A DNA stretch of 17,609 nt from an uncultured Eubacteriales bacterium. Lineage in GTDB: Bacteria > Bacillota > Clostridia > Christensenellales > CAG-138. Location: assembly GCA_900544555.1 (NCBI GenBank), contig UQWD01000030.1:1-17609 (forward strand), written 5' to 3'. The notes beneath the pieces were generated by a model. That model did no database searches. It was not told where the DNA came from and worked only from the letters and a program-made list of their open reading frames with translations. The first letter of the stretch is position 1. Every line of letters begins with the position of its first letter. A program made the position numbers and the translations under genes. This document shows positions 5,422 to 13,542 of the stretch, piece after piece.

Positions 5422-8400
5422 ATGAATCCAACAAACCGAAAAAGGCTCTGCCTCATCATCGCGCTTGCGCTGGTATGCCTAGCGTTGTCCGCCGTTGCAA
5501 GCGGTACTGAGGGGAACATGAACTACGACCAGCACGACGCCGACAGGCTCCGCGCCTTCCTAGAGCAGGACAGCGGAGACGGCGTATCCAACGGCCGTCA
5601 GATCTCCCCATCCTACCGCCCCGACGACCCGGCGACCTGGTCCGGAGTAAACTGGTCCGACAACGGGCGGGTTGCCTCCATCAACTGGGGCTGGTTTCTC
5701 AGTCTTGGCGGAGACTTAGATTTAAGCGGACTGGACGAGATGAGGACGCTTGATTGTTCTTATAACAATATAACCACACTGGATTTGACCGGTTGCGACA
5801 AGCTTTTCATGCTTAAATGCTCAAGCAACCAGCTGAACAAATTGGAATTGTCCGGCTGCGGATGGCTGTCCAATGTCTATTGCGATAATAACCTTCTGGA
5901 AGGCCTTGATTTAAGCGGAAAAACAGATTTACGCACTCTCCAGTGCCAAGTTAATCGCCTTACCGAGCTGGATTTAACAGGATGCGAGAAGCTTTCCTAT
6001 TTTGACTGCTCTTCAAACAGCCTTACCGATTTGGATTTATCCGAGTTATCAAATTTGACGGAGCTTTATACCAGTAAGAACCTATTACGCACAATTTCAG
6101 TAAACTCCGAAAACCTGAGCCCATCCGCCGCTACCGTTATTGCGCAGGATGGGAACGCAATCGCGCTTGAAACCGTGCAGACCGAGGATGGTCTGAGGCT
6201 GCGCGCGATGGCGCGGGCGGGCGCGGGCTATGTGTTTACAGAGTGGTCAGATGATAACGGCGAACCCGCGTCGGGCATTCCCTTTCACCATATAACAGAG
6301 GAGACCCCGCACTTGGAGGCCCGCTTCCAACTTGCAGGGGATGAGTTAACTGAAATTGAGAAAATGCGCGCGTTTTTGGAGCAAACCGATGAGAATGGCG
6401 TAAAGAACGGTAATAAAATAAACCCGGATTATCATCCGCAGGATATATCAACATGGTGGGGAGTGGACTGGAGCGACGGATTTTTTAGAACATCAAACAA
6501 TACCATAGCCGGTCTGCGGCTGGCTGATTATAATCTGGCAGGCGAACTGGATTTGAGCGGAAGCCTGGATTTACGCAATGTGGAGCTGCAAGGCAACAGC
6601 TTAACGTCGGTAAACGTAAGCGATGCTATATCGCTTGATTACATCAATATAGTCGGCAACGTTAATACGGCTGGCGACCGTACTCTGGATACAGTTCATA
6701 TTGAGGGCTGTTACAGCTTAAAAACGCTCTATTGCGCCAGTAACAATATCCGAGATCTCTCTTTCACGGGCTGCGACTCCCTGGAGATATTAGAATGCGG
6801 CGAAAACCGCATCTCAAAGCTCGATTTGTCGGGTTTATCTACGCTTAAGGAGCTGAAATGCGACCGAAACGGCATGCAAAATCTGTATGTCTTCGGGTGT
6901 GTGTCGCTGGAAAAAATACTGTGTGAGAGTAACGCGTTGAGTGGGCTGGATCTGTCAGGATGCCCGTCGCTGCTAACCTTGTGGTGCGAGGATAACCCCG
7001 CCATTACAAACCTGGATGTTTCGGGCTGCCCGCAAATCGATTGGATAGATTGCGCGAACAATTCCATTGAGGAGCTCGACTTGAGCGGGAACCAGTCCAT
7101 CAACAATATTGATTGCTCAAACAACGGCATGACAAGCTTGAAGCTGATGAACTGCCCCAATCTTGGAACCCTTCAATGCTATGATAATGAATTAGAGGAG
7201 CTTGATCTTGCGGGCTGTACGTTTTTAAGTATTTTATCATGTCACCACAACAAAATCGTGCGCCTGAACATAGAGGAAGACGCCAACCTGAGCATGCTTT
7301 CGATAAATGATAATCAGCTGTCGGGCACACTTGATATCCGCGACTATGGAGATTTGCGCGAAGTTGAATGCCAGAACAACAAGCTGGAGGAGCTATACGT
7401 CGGCGCGTCCTGCAGCATCTTAATCTGCAACGATAACCAGCTTAATATACTTGAAATAGACAACGGCCCTTTCTTGCGCGAGCTCAACGCCGAAAACAAT
7501 CGTATCGAGCGCCTTGAACTGAGCGGCTGTCCCGATTTGTTCTCGCTGGTCACTTCGGGCAATCCCATGAAATTTATCTCCACCTCTTCCGAACGCCTTA
7601 ACGCGTACCCTGTTACGGTATCCGCCAGAGAGAACGGCGTTGCGACGCTGGACAGGCGGCAGGTTTCCTTTATGATGCTTCCCCTGACCGCTCAAGCGGA
7701 GGCTAATGAAGGGTTCCGTTTTGTCGGCTGGTACGGGGAAGACGGCGTGCAGGTAACCGCGCAGAATCCATTTATAATGGAATCCGGCTCATATAGTCTC
7801 AGCGCGCGTTTTGTTGAGCGCGACGTTGCGGTTTTCACTGTCAAGTTCATAGACGGTCTCACGGGCGAGACGCTGCGCGAGGCGTCCGTTGCCGAGGGCG
7901 AAGACGCCGTACCGCCCGAGCCGCCCGTACATCGGGGCTATAATTTCATGGGCTGGCAGGGCGATTATACCAATATAACAGCAAATACAGTCATTACCGC
8001 TGTTTATGAGGAAAATACGGATCCGCGCTATAATATTACGTTTCTTGACGGAATTACCGGCGAGGTTCTCGACGAGCAGGTAGTTTTTGAGGGAGAGGAC
8101 GCGGAGCCTCCATTTGCGCCCGCGCACGACGGCTATGATTTTATCGGCTGGGCCGGTGATTACAAAAACGTTACGGAAAGCCGCTCCGTTACCGCAGTAT
8201 ATGAGCGTTGTAGCCTTCTCCCAGGCCCGGAGGGGGAGGAGTCCGAAATCCTTTGGGAGGAGCAGTTCAGCGAGGCGAAAAGCGACTGGCGCGTAGGCGA
8301 CGCGGACGGCGACCGGCTCGTATGGAACATTATTGTGGATGAGGCGAACGGCCATCTTGGCTATAATCAGCAGCCGGGCTTCGCGGCCTCTTATTCCGCG

Positions 8401-9114
8401 AATAACGGTACGCCCATCTATCCGGACAACTGGTTTGTTACCCCTTATACCGTAATGAACATTCCAGACGACGGCCGGCAGTATTACCTTAGATATTATG
8501 TATCATGCACAGAAATCAGCGGCGAGGAATACGGCGTGTATGTCGGGCCGCCTTTCTCCGGCGACGTGCGGGAATTCAGCGAAATCCGATCTGAACGATT
8601 GGAAAGCCTGAGTTACGAGCCGCGTACCGTCAGCCTGGCCAATTACGCGGGCGAGATGGTCAGCATCGCATGGCGGCATACAGGAGGAAGCAATATGATT
8701 CGGCTCGATAACGTACAGCTATATGCCATTGATTCGGAACTCGCCGCGCCTTCGCCTGAGCCCGTAACTCCCACCCCGGAACCCGTTACCCCAACGCCAG
8801 AGCCCGCAACTCCCACGCCAGAGCCCGCAACTCCCACGCCGGGGCTCGTATCTCCCACGCCGGAGCCCGTATTTCCCACGCCGGAGCCCGTCACCCCTAT
8901 GCCGGAGCCAGTTACTCCTACGCCGGAACAAACCGTTGCGCCTACCCCCGGCCTTCCTACGCCAACGCCGGTGCAGCCGATCTTCACCGAGGAACCGGGG
9001 ACGGAGGCCCCCGACAATCCGCCTAAAGCCGGAGCCGCCGGTATGGCTGTTTTCGGAGCTGTTTCGGCCGCCCTCGGGGTCATCTCCGCGGCGATCCGTA
9101 AACGGAGGAGATAA
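5422..9114 (+). CDS. Secreted LRR / InlB-repeat surface protein with C-terminal membrane tail
   Basis: A 1230-residue predicted adhesin-like surface protein of unknown ligand. A signal peptide covers about 1-28. Two homologous units follow, each a cap (39-80 and 313-352; RAFLEQ...NG..I.P.Y.P.D...TW.GV.WSD), leucine-rich repeats and a divergent InlB-like domain. The LRRs (about 97-225 and 363-715) have a 21-residue period of LxxLDLSGCxxLxxLxCxxNx, with Cys at two fixed positions. The InlB-like domains are at 226-304 and 716-798. Two further InlB/Flg_new-type repeats (804-864, 870-929; each with TGE and a GY.F.GW.GDY core) precede a jelly-roll-like domain (about 943-1103). A PEPVTPT stalk (1112-1167) leads to PPKAG (1200-1204), a hydrophobic segment (1205-1225) and RKRRR. 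The start follows AAGGAGGAAC. A terminator follows, so it is probably monocistronic. Confidence 0.88.
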   Translation: MNPTNRKRLCLIIALALVCLALSAVASGTEGNMNYDQHDADRLRAFLEQDSGDGVSNGRQISPSYRPDDPATWSGVNWSDNGRVASINWGWFLSLGGDLDLSGLDEMRTLDCSYNNITTLDLTGCDKLFMLKCSSNQLNKLELSGCGWLSNVYCDNNLLEGLDLSGKTDLRTLQCQVNRLTELDLTGCEKLSYFDCSSNSLTDLDLSELSNLTELYTSKNLLRTISVNSENLSPSAATVIAQDGNAIALETVQTEDGLRLRAMARAGAGYVFTEWSDDNGEPASGIPFHHITEETPHLEARFQLAGDELTEIEKMRAFLEQTDENGVKNGNKINPDYHPQDISTWWGVDWSDGFFRTSNNTIAGLRLADYNLAGELDLSGSLDLRNVELQGNSLTSVNVSDAISLDYINIVGNVNTAGDRTLDTVHIEGCYSLKTLYCASNNIRDLSFTGCDSLEILECGENRISKLDLSGLSTLKELKCDRNGMQNLYVFGCVSLEKILCESNALSGLDLSGCPSLLTLWCEDNPAITNLDVSGCPQIDWIDCANNSIEELDLSGNQSINNIDCSNNGMTSLKLMNCPNLGTLQCYDNELEELDLAGCTFLSILSCHHNKIVRLNIEEDANLSMLSINDNQLSGTLDIRDYGDLREVECQNNKLEELYVGASCSILICNDNQLNILEIDNGPFLRELNAENNRIERLELSGCPDLFSLVTSGNPMKFISTSSERLNAYPVTVSARENGVATLDRRQVSFMMLPLTAQAEANEGFRFVGWYGEDGVQVTAQNPFIMESGSYSLSARFVERDVAVFTVKFIDGLTGETLREASVAEGEDAVPPEPPVHRGYNFMGWQGDYTNITANTVITAVYEENTDPRYNITFLDGITGEVLDEQVVFEGEDAEPPFAPAHDGYDFIGWAGDYKNVTESRSVTAVYERCSLLPGPEGEESEILWEEQFSEAKSDWRVGDADGDRLVWNIIVDEANGHLGYNQQPGFAASYSANNGTPIYPDNWFVTPYTVMNIPDDGRQYYLRYYVSCTEISGEEYGVYVGPPFSGDVREFSEIRSERLESLSYEPRTVSLANYAGEMVSIAWRHTGGSNMIRLDNVQLYAIDSELAAPSPEPVTPTPEPVTPTPEPATPTPEPATPTPGLVSPTPEPVFPTPEPVTPMPEPVTPTPEQTVAPTPGLPTPTPVQPIFTEEPGTEAPDNPPKAGAAGMAVFGAVSAALGVISAAIRKRRR
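8755..8922 (+). repeat. Eight 21-bp repeats encoding the PEPVTPT stalk
   Basis: Eight consecutive 7-codon units (PEPVTPT twice, PEPATPT twice, PGLVSPT, PEPVFPT, PEPVTPM, PEPVTPT) lie in the LRR gene. Several adjacent units are nearly identical in DNA, so length variation between strains by slippage is likely. The product would be an extended wall-spanning linker. Confidence 0.9.
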
Positions 9115-9143
9115 CGCAGTTACCAATTCTAAAAAATGACTTC

Positions 9144-9180
9144 AACAGGCCGTCGATAAGAGCGGCCTGTTATACTATTT
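9144..9180 (+). terminator. Terminator of the LRR gene
   Basis: Perfect 9-bp arms AACAGGCCG/CGGCCTGTT lie around a 10-nt loop, 30 bp after the stop, followed by the T-rich TATACTATTT. The T tract is imperfect. Confidence 0.7.
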
Positions 9181-9735
9181 AAAACCTTTTAAGTTATGAA
9201 CAAAGATATCCCCTAAAGCGTTATTTGTGCGCGGCGACATGCGCGCCGCCGCGAAAAGTGCGCGGCTGTTCTTTGCGAAGAAGAACTTAGCCCGAAAGGA
9301 TTTTTTTTCGGTATGTGCGATTAAAGTCAATTCATTCGTACATGAATATACTTATGGGGCGTAATTGATGCTATCCGCTTTGGGTTGAACTTTCTTATGT
9401 GTGAATTTTCCGATGTTATCCGAATCATGGATGGTTTTACTCCGCGCGTGTGCCGTTTAAATGAGCTGGATTCTACAAGATTTTCAGGATGTACAGCGCG
9501 GCTCAGCCATAGCGTTTGCCCGTTAAAGAAGCTGGCCTATTGAGGTTGCCAGCTTCGCGCCATGAGTATACCAAACGGCTATGTTTAAACTTCGTCGTTA
9601 CACCCGCTTTCATATAACGGCCGCTTTAGCGTGAGGGAGCTGATTGGCCGGTAAACTGGCAAACCGCGATAAATAAAAGATCATTCATAAATGTTTAAAA
9701 TCTATATAAAACTTGCGCTTGCGTATGACAATTTG
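9181..9735. other. Non-coding gap between the LRR gene and the NAGPA-type gene
   Basis: No gene, tRNA or mobile element was recognised in this 555-bp stretch. It includes a GC-rich GCGGCG/CGCCGC hairpin near 9230-9252, a T8 run near 9301-9308, a 9-bp inverted repeat at 9528-9556 and an AT-rich end before the next promoter. All frames are interrupted by stops. Confidence 0.6.
9528..9556. repeat. Inverted repeat in the gap
   Basis: Perfect 9-bp arms GAAGCTGGC/GCCAGCTTC flank an 11-nt loop. On the minus strand it is followed by CTTTAA, a very weak U-run. It could be a terminator or a relic; no gene next to it explains it. Confidence 0.4.
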
Positions 9736-9744
9736 TGATATAAT
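9736..9744 (+). promoter_or_regulatory. Extended -10 promoter of the NAGPA-type gene
   Basis: TGA-TATAAT is a perfect -10 with the TGn extension. No good -35 lies at 17 bp (TTGCGC is at 20 bp). The start site would be near 9751, which rules out the ATG at 9748 as start codon. Confidence 0.6.
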
Positions 9745-9792
9745 ATCATGACATACTCAAGCAAGGAGCGCGCTTGTGCGCGGTTTTGGCAT

Positions 9793-10806
9793 ATGAACAA
9801 AGGACGTCATTTGAAACAGCCCATGGGTGGAGTAGCGATGTTTATAATAGATGCGCTGCTCATAGGCGTGGCTTTGGTTTTGTTTGCGCTTTACGATCAC
9901 GTAATCCCAGGCTTTTTTCCATCTAAGCCTGTGTTTACCGCGCCGCCGACTATGGCTTCCCCCAGTCCTTTTCATACCGCTGAACCGTCTGTAAGCGCCT
10001 CTCCCGGTGAAACGCCCGAGCCCACGCCGTACATGGGCGCATTCGGCGCGGCGTTTCCCGACAAGTTTTTAAGCCAAGGCGAGCCTCAATGGAGCGAAAA
10101 CTCTTATCGGAGCCGGAATGTGAGTATTACGGTAACCAAAGTGAACGATGGTAGAAGCACTTATTATGTAGCTGATATTTATATAAAGGATATTGAGAAT
10201 TTTAAGACCGTGCTGGCGGATGATTCGTTTGGGCGCAGTCTGCGCGAGGAAATCCCCGCCATGGCAAAGAGGCATAATGCGCTGACGGCTATTACGGGTG
10301 ATTTTTACAGCTTACATACTACCGGCTTGGTTATTCGCAACGGCGAACTGCTCAGGGATAAGCTCTCGTCCAACGACGTATGCGTTTTGTACAGAGACGG
10401 CGTGATGGAAACCTATCCGGGAGGCCAAGTCGATCTGCAGGCTATATTAGCGCGTGAACCATATCATGCTTGGAGTTTCGGCCCTTCGCTTTTGATAGAC
10501 GGGCAGCCTGTGGAGGGCTTTGATTCAAGTATTGCCGCCAGTAATCCCCGTTCTGCAGTGGGTTACTATGAGCCGGGCCATTACTGCTTTGTTGTTGTGG
10601 ACGGGCGGCAAGGCTCGTATTCGCATGGAATGACGCTTGACAAGCTTTCTAAGCTGATGTTCGATTTGGGTTGCAAATCCGCTTATAATCTGGACGGCGG
10701 TAAAAGCGCTATGATGACGCTTGGCGACTCAATTGTGAACAGGCCTTATGACGGCGGAAGAAAAACAAGCGATATACTAACCATTTGTGAGGTGGAGAAG
10801 CCGTGA
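9793..10806 (+). CDS. Membrane-anchored phosphodiester glycosidase (NAGPA) family protein
   Basis: The family includes the enzyme that uncovers mannose-6-phosphate and bacterial envelope proteins annotated with exopolysaccharide roles; the bacterial substrate is usually unknown. From ATG 9793 it has 337 residues. A basic N-terminus is followed by a membrane anchor (about 17-35), a Pro/Ser/Thr-rich linker (44-80) and the NAGPA domain (about 108-333). Motifs are AITGDFY (166-172), GLVIRNGEL and the signature YNLDGGKSAMM (298-308). An ATG at 9748 lies at the expected transcription start, so it was rejected. Other starts are TTG 9811 (AAAGGA upstream) and ATG 9838 (GGTGGAG upstream). The stop overlaps the next gene. 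Confidence 0.8.
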   Translation: MNKGRHLKQPMGGVAMFIIDALLIGVALVLFALYDHVIPGFFPSKPVFTAPPTMASPSPFHTAEPSVSASPGETPEPTPYMGAFGAAFPDKFLSQGEPQWSENSYRSRNVSITVTKVNDGRSTYYVADIYIKDIENFKTVLADDSFGRSLREEIPAMAKRHNALTAITGDFYSLHTTGLVIRNGELLRDKLSSNDVCVLYRDGVMETYPGGQVDLQAILAREPYHAWSFGPSLLIDGQPVEGFDSSIAASNPRSAVGYYEPGHYCFVVVDGRQGSYSHGMTLDKLSKLMFDLGCKSAYNLDGGKSAMMTLGDSIVNRPYDGGRKTSDILTICEVEKP

Positions 10807-11048
10807 AAAAGATTGTCCCGCATGTATCGATTATTTTATCCGGCATGTTTGTAACATTTTTGGTAATCTCCCTGTTCAATAATAATATGGATTTCATAGG
10901 GAGCCCACATGGCCGCCTGTTATTGCTTCTGTTGTGTATAAGCTCGGTATTAACTTCCACTTTTTACATTAGGCAGCAGCTAAAGGCAGCGCGCAGGCAT
11001 TATGAACGCATGAAGGAGAGGATGACAAAGCAAAGCCCTCCCGTTTGA
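10803..11048 (+). CDS. Small two-helix membrane protein of unknown function
   Basis: This 81-residue protein starts with GTG and overlaps the stop of the NAGPA-type gene by 4 bases (GTGA), so the two are translationally coupled. GAGGTGGAG upstream supports the start. It has two hydrophobic segments (about 8-25 and 38-57), then a basic, partly amphipathic cytoplasmic tail (QQLKAARRHYERMKERMTK). The layout suits a membrane partner of the preceding enzyme. I do not recognise the family. Confidence 0.75.
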   Translation: MKKIVPHVSIILSGMFVTFLVISLFNNNMDFIGSPHGRLLLLLLCISSVLTSTFYIRQQLKAARRHYERMKERMTKQSPPV

Positions 11049-11142
11049 TTTTATTGTGATTACGCGTAAAGCGCCCTAATATGACGAGCTGCTAAAAGAA
11101 AGGCGCGTTTTGCGGTTATTTGTTGGAACAGTACGAGCGTGT

Positions 11143-11171
11143 TTGCACAATCCATGCCCGTGTGGTATCCT
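11143..11171 (+). promoter_or_regulatory. Promoter upstream of the NTF2-like gene and dusB
   Basis: TTGCAC (11143-11148), a 17-bp spacer, then TATCCT (11166-11171) preceded by TGG, an extended -10. It lies about 45 bp before the ATG at 11217. No clear terminator was seen between 11049 and this site. Confidence 0.55.
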
Positions 11172-11216
11172 ACATTTAGGTAAATTGCCGTTATTAAGCA
11201 GCAAAGGGGGAAATCC

Positions 11217-11786
11217 ATGGCCCAGGGCAATTATAAGGTAGCTAAACGCACAATATGGTATATTTCCGCCACGCTTATTGCGCTCGTGGCGCTTTTCGTC
11301 GCCATAATTTGCGTGGCGCTAACTTCCATGCATATCGGCAATGTTTACATAATTGCGACAGAAGGAATGGCGCTCAGGGCAAATTGCATACTTCAAGCCG
11401 GCAACAAATTAGAGCTGACGGAGTATTTTACGCAGTCTTTTATTGAGCAGGATGAGAAGCTTAGCGCTGATACATATCAGAATTATACCGTATCCAATTA
11501 CGATTACCGCCTTGAGATCGAAGGAATCTCAGTGTCCGCCTGGTCGAATACCGCGACGCTACGGGTCGTTGAAAGGGTCGTGTCGCTTTCGGGCAGCATC
11601 AACTCCGTGCCTGAGGGCAAATCGAAAGAGGATTATCCGCCGCCGGAGTGGGCTGCTGGGCGTTACGAGCTTAAGCTTACCCAAGAAGACGGGAGATGGT
11701 ATATCAGCGGATTCAAACTGATCGAGGCAAACCCATCGGAAAAGCCCCATGCCACGCCGGATATGAGCTTGCTTGAAGAACCCTAA
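11217..11786 (+). CDS. Membrane-anchored protein of unknown function, possibly NTF2-like
   Basis: A 189-residue protein with a basic start, one transmembrane helix (about 14-37) and an extracytoplasmic domain. An Ala-rich helix region (50-80) is followed by alternating strands (90-170). The end, GRYELKLTQEDGRWYISGFKLIE, is typical of the last strands of NTF2-like domains. The tail is Pro-rich. AAGGGGG precedes ATG at a good spacing. It lies 6 bp upstream of dusB and is probably cotranscribed with it, though no functional link to tRNA modification is apparent. The fold call is a pattern judgement only. Confidence 0.7.
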   Translation: MAQGNYKVAKRTIWYISATLIALVALFVAIICVALTSMHIGNVYIIATEGMALRANCILQAGNKLELTEYFTQSFIEQDEKLSADTYQNYTVSNYDYRLEIEGISVSAWSNTATLRVVERVVSLSGSINSVPEGKSKEDYPPPEWAAGRYELKLTQEDGRWYISGFKLIEANPSEKPHATPDMSLLEEP

Positions 11787-11792
11787 GGGCGC

Positions 11793-12770
11793 ATGCATAA
11801 TTTAAAGCGAATGCCTGGCGAGTATCCTGTTGTACTCGCGCCGATGGCGGGCATTACCGACATAATATACAGGGAAATCTGCATGGAACGCGGGTGCAGC
11901 CTGACTTATACGGAGATGGTCAGCGCTAAGGGATTGTATTACGCCGGCTCGAATACGGGCGCGCTGTTGGCGACGTCGCAGAATGAAAGGCCGTGCGGCG
12001 TTCAGATTTTTGGCAGTGACCCGAAGATCATGGCCGAGATTGCGGGTATGCTCTGCTGCGAGCATAAGGGCAATTTTGCGCTCATAGATATCAACATGGG
12101 ATGCCCGGTTCCCAAGATTACCGGCAATGGCGAGGGCAGCGCGCTTATGAAAAACCCGGCGCTGGCTTCGCGCATTATCAGGGCTGTTTCGGATGCAAGC
12201 TGCCTTCCCGTAACGGTTAAATTCCGGAAAGGCTGGGATGAAAACAGCGTGAACGCGGTTGAGTTTGCCCGTATGGCTGAGGATAGCGGAGCCTCAGCGT
12301 TAACGGTGCACGGTCGCACGCGTCGACAGATGTACAGCGGAAAGGCGGATTGGGACGTGATAGCAAGGGTTAAGCAAAGCGTCGCCATACCGGTTATTGG
12401 CAACGGCGACGTTTGTTCGGGCATTGACGCCTTGCGCATGCGGGATGAAACAGGGTGCGACGCAATTATGATAGGGCGCGGTGCGCAAGGCAATCCCTTT
12501 ATTTTTGAGGAGGTGCGCGCGGCGTTAAGCAACGCGCCGTATTCGCCGCCGTCAGACAGGGAGCGGCTTGACGCGGCCGTAGAGCATGTTAAACGGCATG
12601 TAAATAAAAAGGGAGCAAGCGCGCTGCTTCAGATGCGCAGACATGTCGCGTGGTATGTTCGAGGTATGCACGGCTCCGCCGCCTTACGCGAGAAAGTCAA
12701 CCATTGCGAAACGCAGGAGGAGCTTATTGAGCTGATTTATCGTTTTGCAGACGAATTGGATTCAAATTAA
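11793..12770 (+). CDS. dusB: tRNA-dihydrouridine synthase
   Basis: An FMN-dependent enzyme that reduces uridines in the tRNA D-loop to dihydrouridine. The 325 residues match the family. PMAGITD is at 17-23, and the catalytic cysteine is Cys104 in INMGCPVPK. KFRKGWDE (143-150), VHGRTRRQMYSG (172-183), IGNGDV (202-207) and the flavin phosphate loop GRGAQGNPFIF (228-238) follow. The C-terminal helical tRNA-binding domain runs from about 250. The bacterial DusB subgroup is favoured because Firmicutes usually carry it beside greA-lysS, as here. The ribosome binding site is weak (AAGGG), so coupling to the preceding gene is likely. Confidence 0.92.
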   Translation: MHNLKRMPGEYPVVLAPMAGITDIIYREICMERGCSLTYTEMVSAKGLYYAGSNTGALLATSQNERPCGVQIFGSDPKIMAEIAGMLCCEHKGNFALIDINMGCPVPKITGNGEGSALMKNPALASRIIRAVSDASCLPVTVKFRKGWDENSVNAVEFARMAEDSGASALTVHGRTRRQMYSGKADWDVIARVKQSVAIPVIGNGDVCSGIDALRMRDETGCDAIMIGRGAQGNPFIFEEVRAALSNAPYSPPSDRERLDAAVEHVKRHVNKKGASALLQMRRHVAWYVRGMHGSAALREKVNHCETQEELIELIYRFADELDSN

Positions 12771-12828
12771 AAGCGATTCGTCTTTAACTCGAACGCAGTG
12801 ACCGTTTCGCGAACAGGCACTATTCGGA

Positions 12829-12907
12829 ACGAGAGTTGTTAGCCGCAATGCATAAGGGGATTCTCCGTTGCAGGTGAAACTAAAGCGGATGCGGACTCGT
12901 CTTTTTT
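12829..12907 (+). terminator. Structured terminator region after dusB
   Basis: ACGAG (12829-12833) pairs with CTCGT (12896-12900), CCGCA (12843-12847) with TGCGG (12890-12894), and TCCGTT (12864-12869) with AGCGGA (12884-12889). A T6 run follows (12902-12907). This reads as an intrinsic terminator with an unusually large branched head. It may be a small RNA or regulatory element instead. Confidence 0.5.
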
Positions 12908-12908
12908 C

Positions 12909-12937
12909 TTGACAATGATGAGCGGCTTACCTATAAT
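12909..12937 (+). promoter_or_regulatory. Consensus promoter of greA-lysS
   Basis: TTGACA (12909-12914), 17 bp, TATAAT (12932-12937): both boxes match the sigma-70/sigmaA consensus exactly. The leader is about 100 nt and includes a GGCT-GTATA-AGCC hairpin. The promoter starts one base after the T run of the preceding terminator. Confidence 0.88.
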
Positions 12938-13047
12938 AGCGTTCATGAATGGCCGGATTAAGGCGCATAATAAGGCGCGGATATCCCATGAGGCTGTATA
13001 AGCCCCCATTTGGAACCGGCGATCCAATATTTTGGAGGAATATAGAA

Positions 13048-13518
13048 ATGGCTGAAATACGTCTTACCAAAGAAGGCATAGCGGAATATGAAGAACGCCT
13101 GGATTTTCTTAAAACAGTACGCCGGACGGAAATTGTGGAACAGATAAAAATCGCGCGCTCATTCGGCGACCTGAGTGAAAACGCGGAATATGACGCCGCA
13201 AAGTTGGAACAGGCCAGGAATGAGTACGAGATAGCGGAGGTTGAGAATATCCTCCGTAATGCCGTGGTTATTGATGAAGACGCGATTACTACCGACGTAG
13301 TAAGCGTTGGCTCATTGGTTAAAGTGAAGCTTTTAAGCATGAATACGGAGGCGGAATACCATATTGTCGGCTCAGCGGAGGCAAACCCGCTGAAAAACCG
13401 CATATCGGACGCATCGCCTGTGGGTAAAGCCCTGCTTGGCTGCGAAAGAGGGCAGGTGGTTGAGGTTCAGGCGCCGGGCGGCGTAATGAAAATCGAGATA
13501 CTGGATATCGGGAAGTAA
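13048..13518 (+). CDS. greA: Transcription elongation factor GreA
   Basis: GreA enters the RNA polymerase secondary channel and stimulates cleavage of backtracked RNA. It has 156 residues, typical. The N-terminal coiled coil (about 1-75) carries the catalytic tip acids Asp41 and Glu44 in GDLSENAEYDAAK. The C-terminal FKBP-like domain (about 80-156) ends in PVGKALLGCERGQVVEVQAPGG. The frame stays open upstream to an ATG at 12949, but that extension is basic and unlike GreA, while ATG 13048 has GGAGGAA at ideal spacing. It is followed 24 bp later by lysS under the same promoter. Confidence 0.95.
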   Translation: MAEIRLTKEGIAEYEERLDFLKTVRRTEIVEQIKIARSFGDLSENAEYDAAKLEQARNEYEIAEVENILRNAVVIDEDAITTDVVSVGSLVKVKLLSMNTEAEYHIVGSAEANPLKNRISDASPVGKALLGCERGQVVEVQAPGGVMKIEILDIGK

Positions 13519-13542
13519 ACACATACGTTACGGGAGATAAGA

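Noticed and set aside
8755..8922. CRISPR-like regular repeats
   Set aside because: Units are contiguous 21-bp coding repeats with no spacers, and there are no cas genes.
8643..9083. 146-residue frame on the minus strand with GSGVGVTGSG repeats
   Set aside because: It is the antisense reading of the PEPVTPT repeat tract; it has no ribosome binding site and lies wholly inside the LRR gene.
9748..9792. ATG 9748 as start of the NAGPA-type gene
   Set aside because: It lies 3 bp after the TATAAT box, at the expected transcription start, so it would have no leader or ribosome binding site.
12949..13047. Upstream extension of greA to ATG 12949
   Set aside because: The added 33 residues are unlike GreA, and the canonical start at 13048 has a strong GGAGGAA site. 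ATG 12949 lies only a few bases after the expected transcription start.
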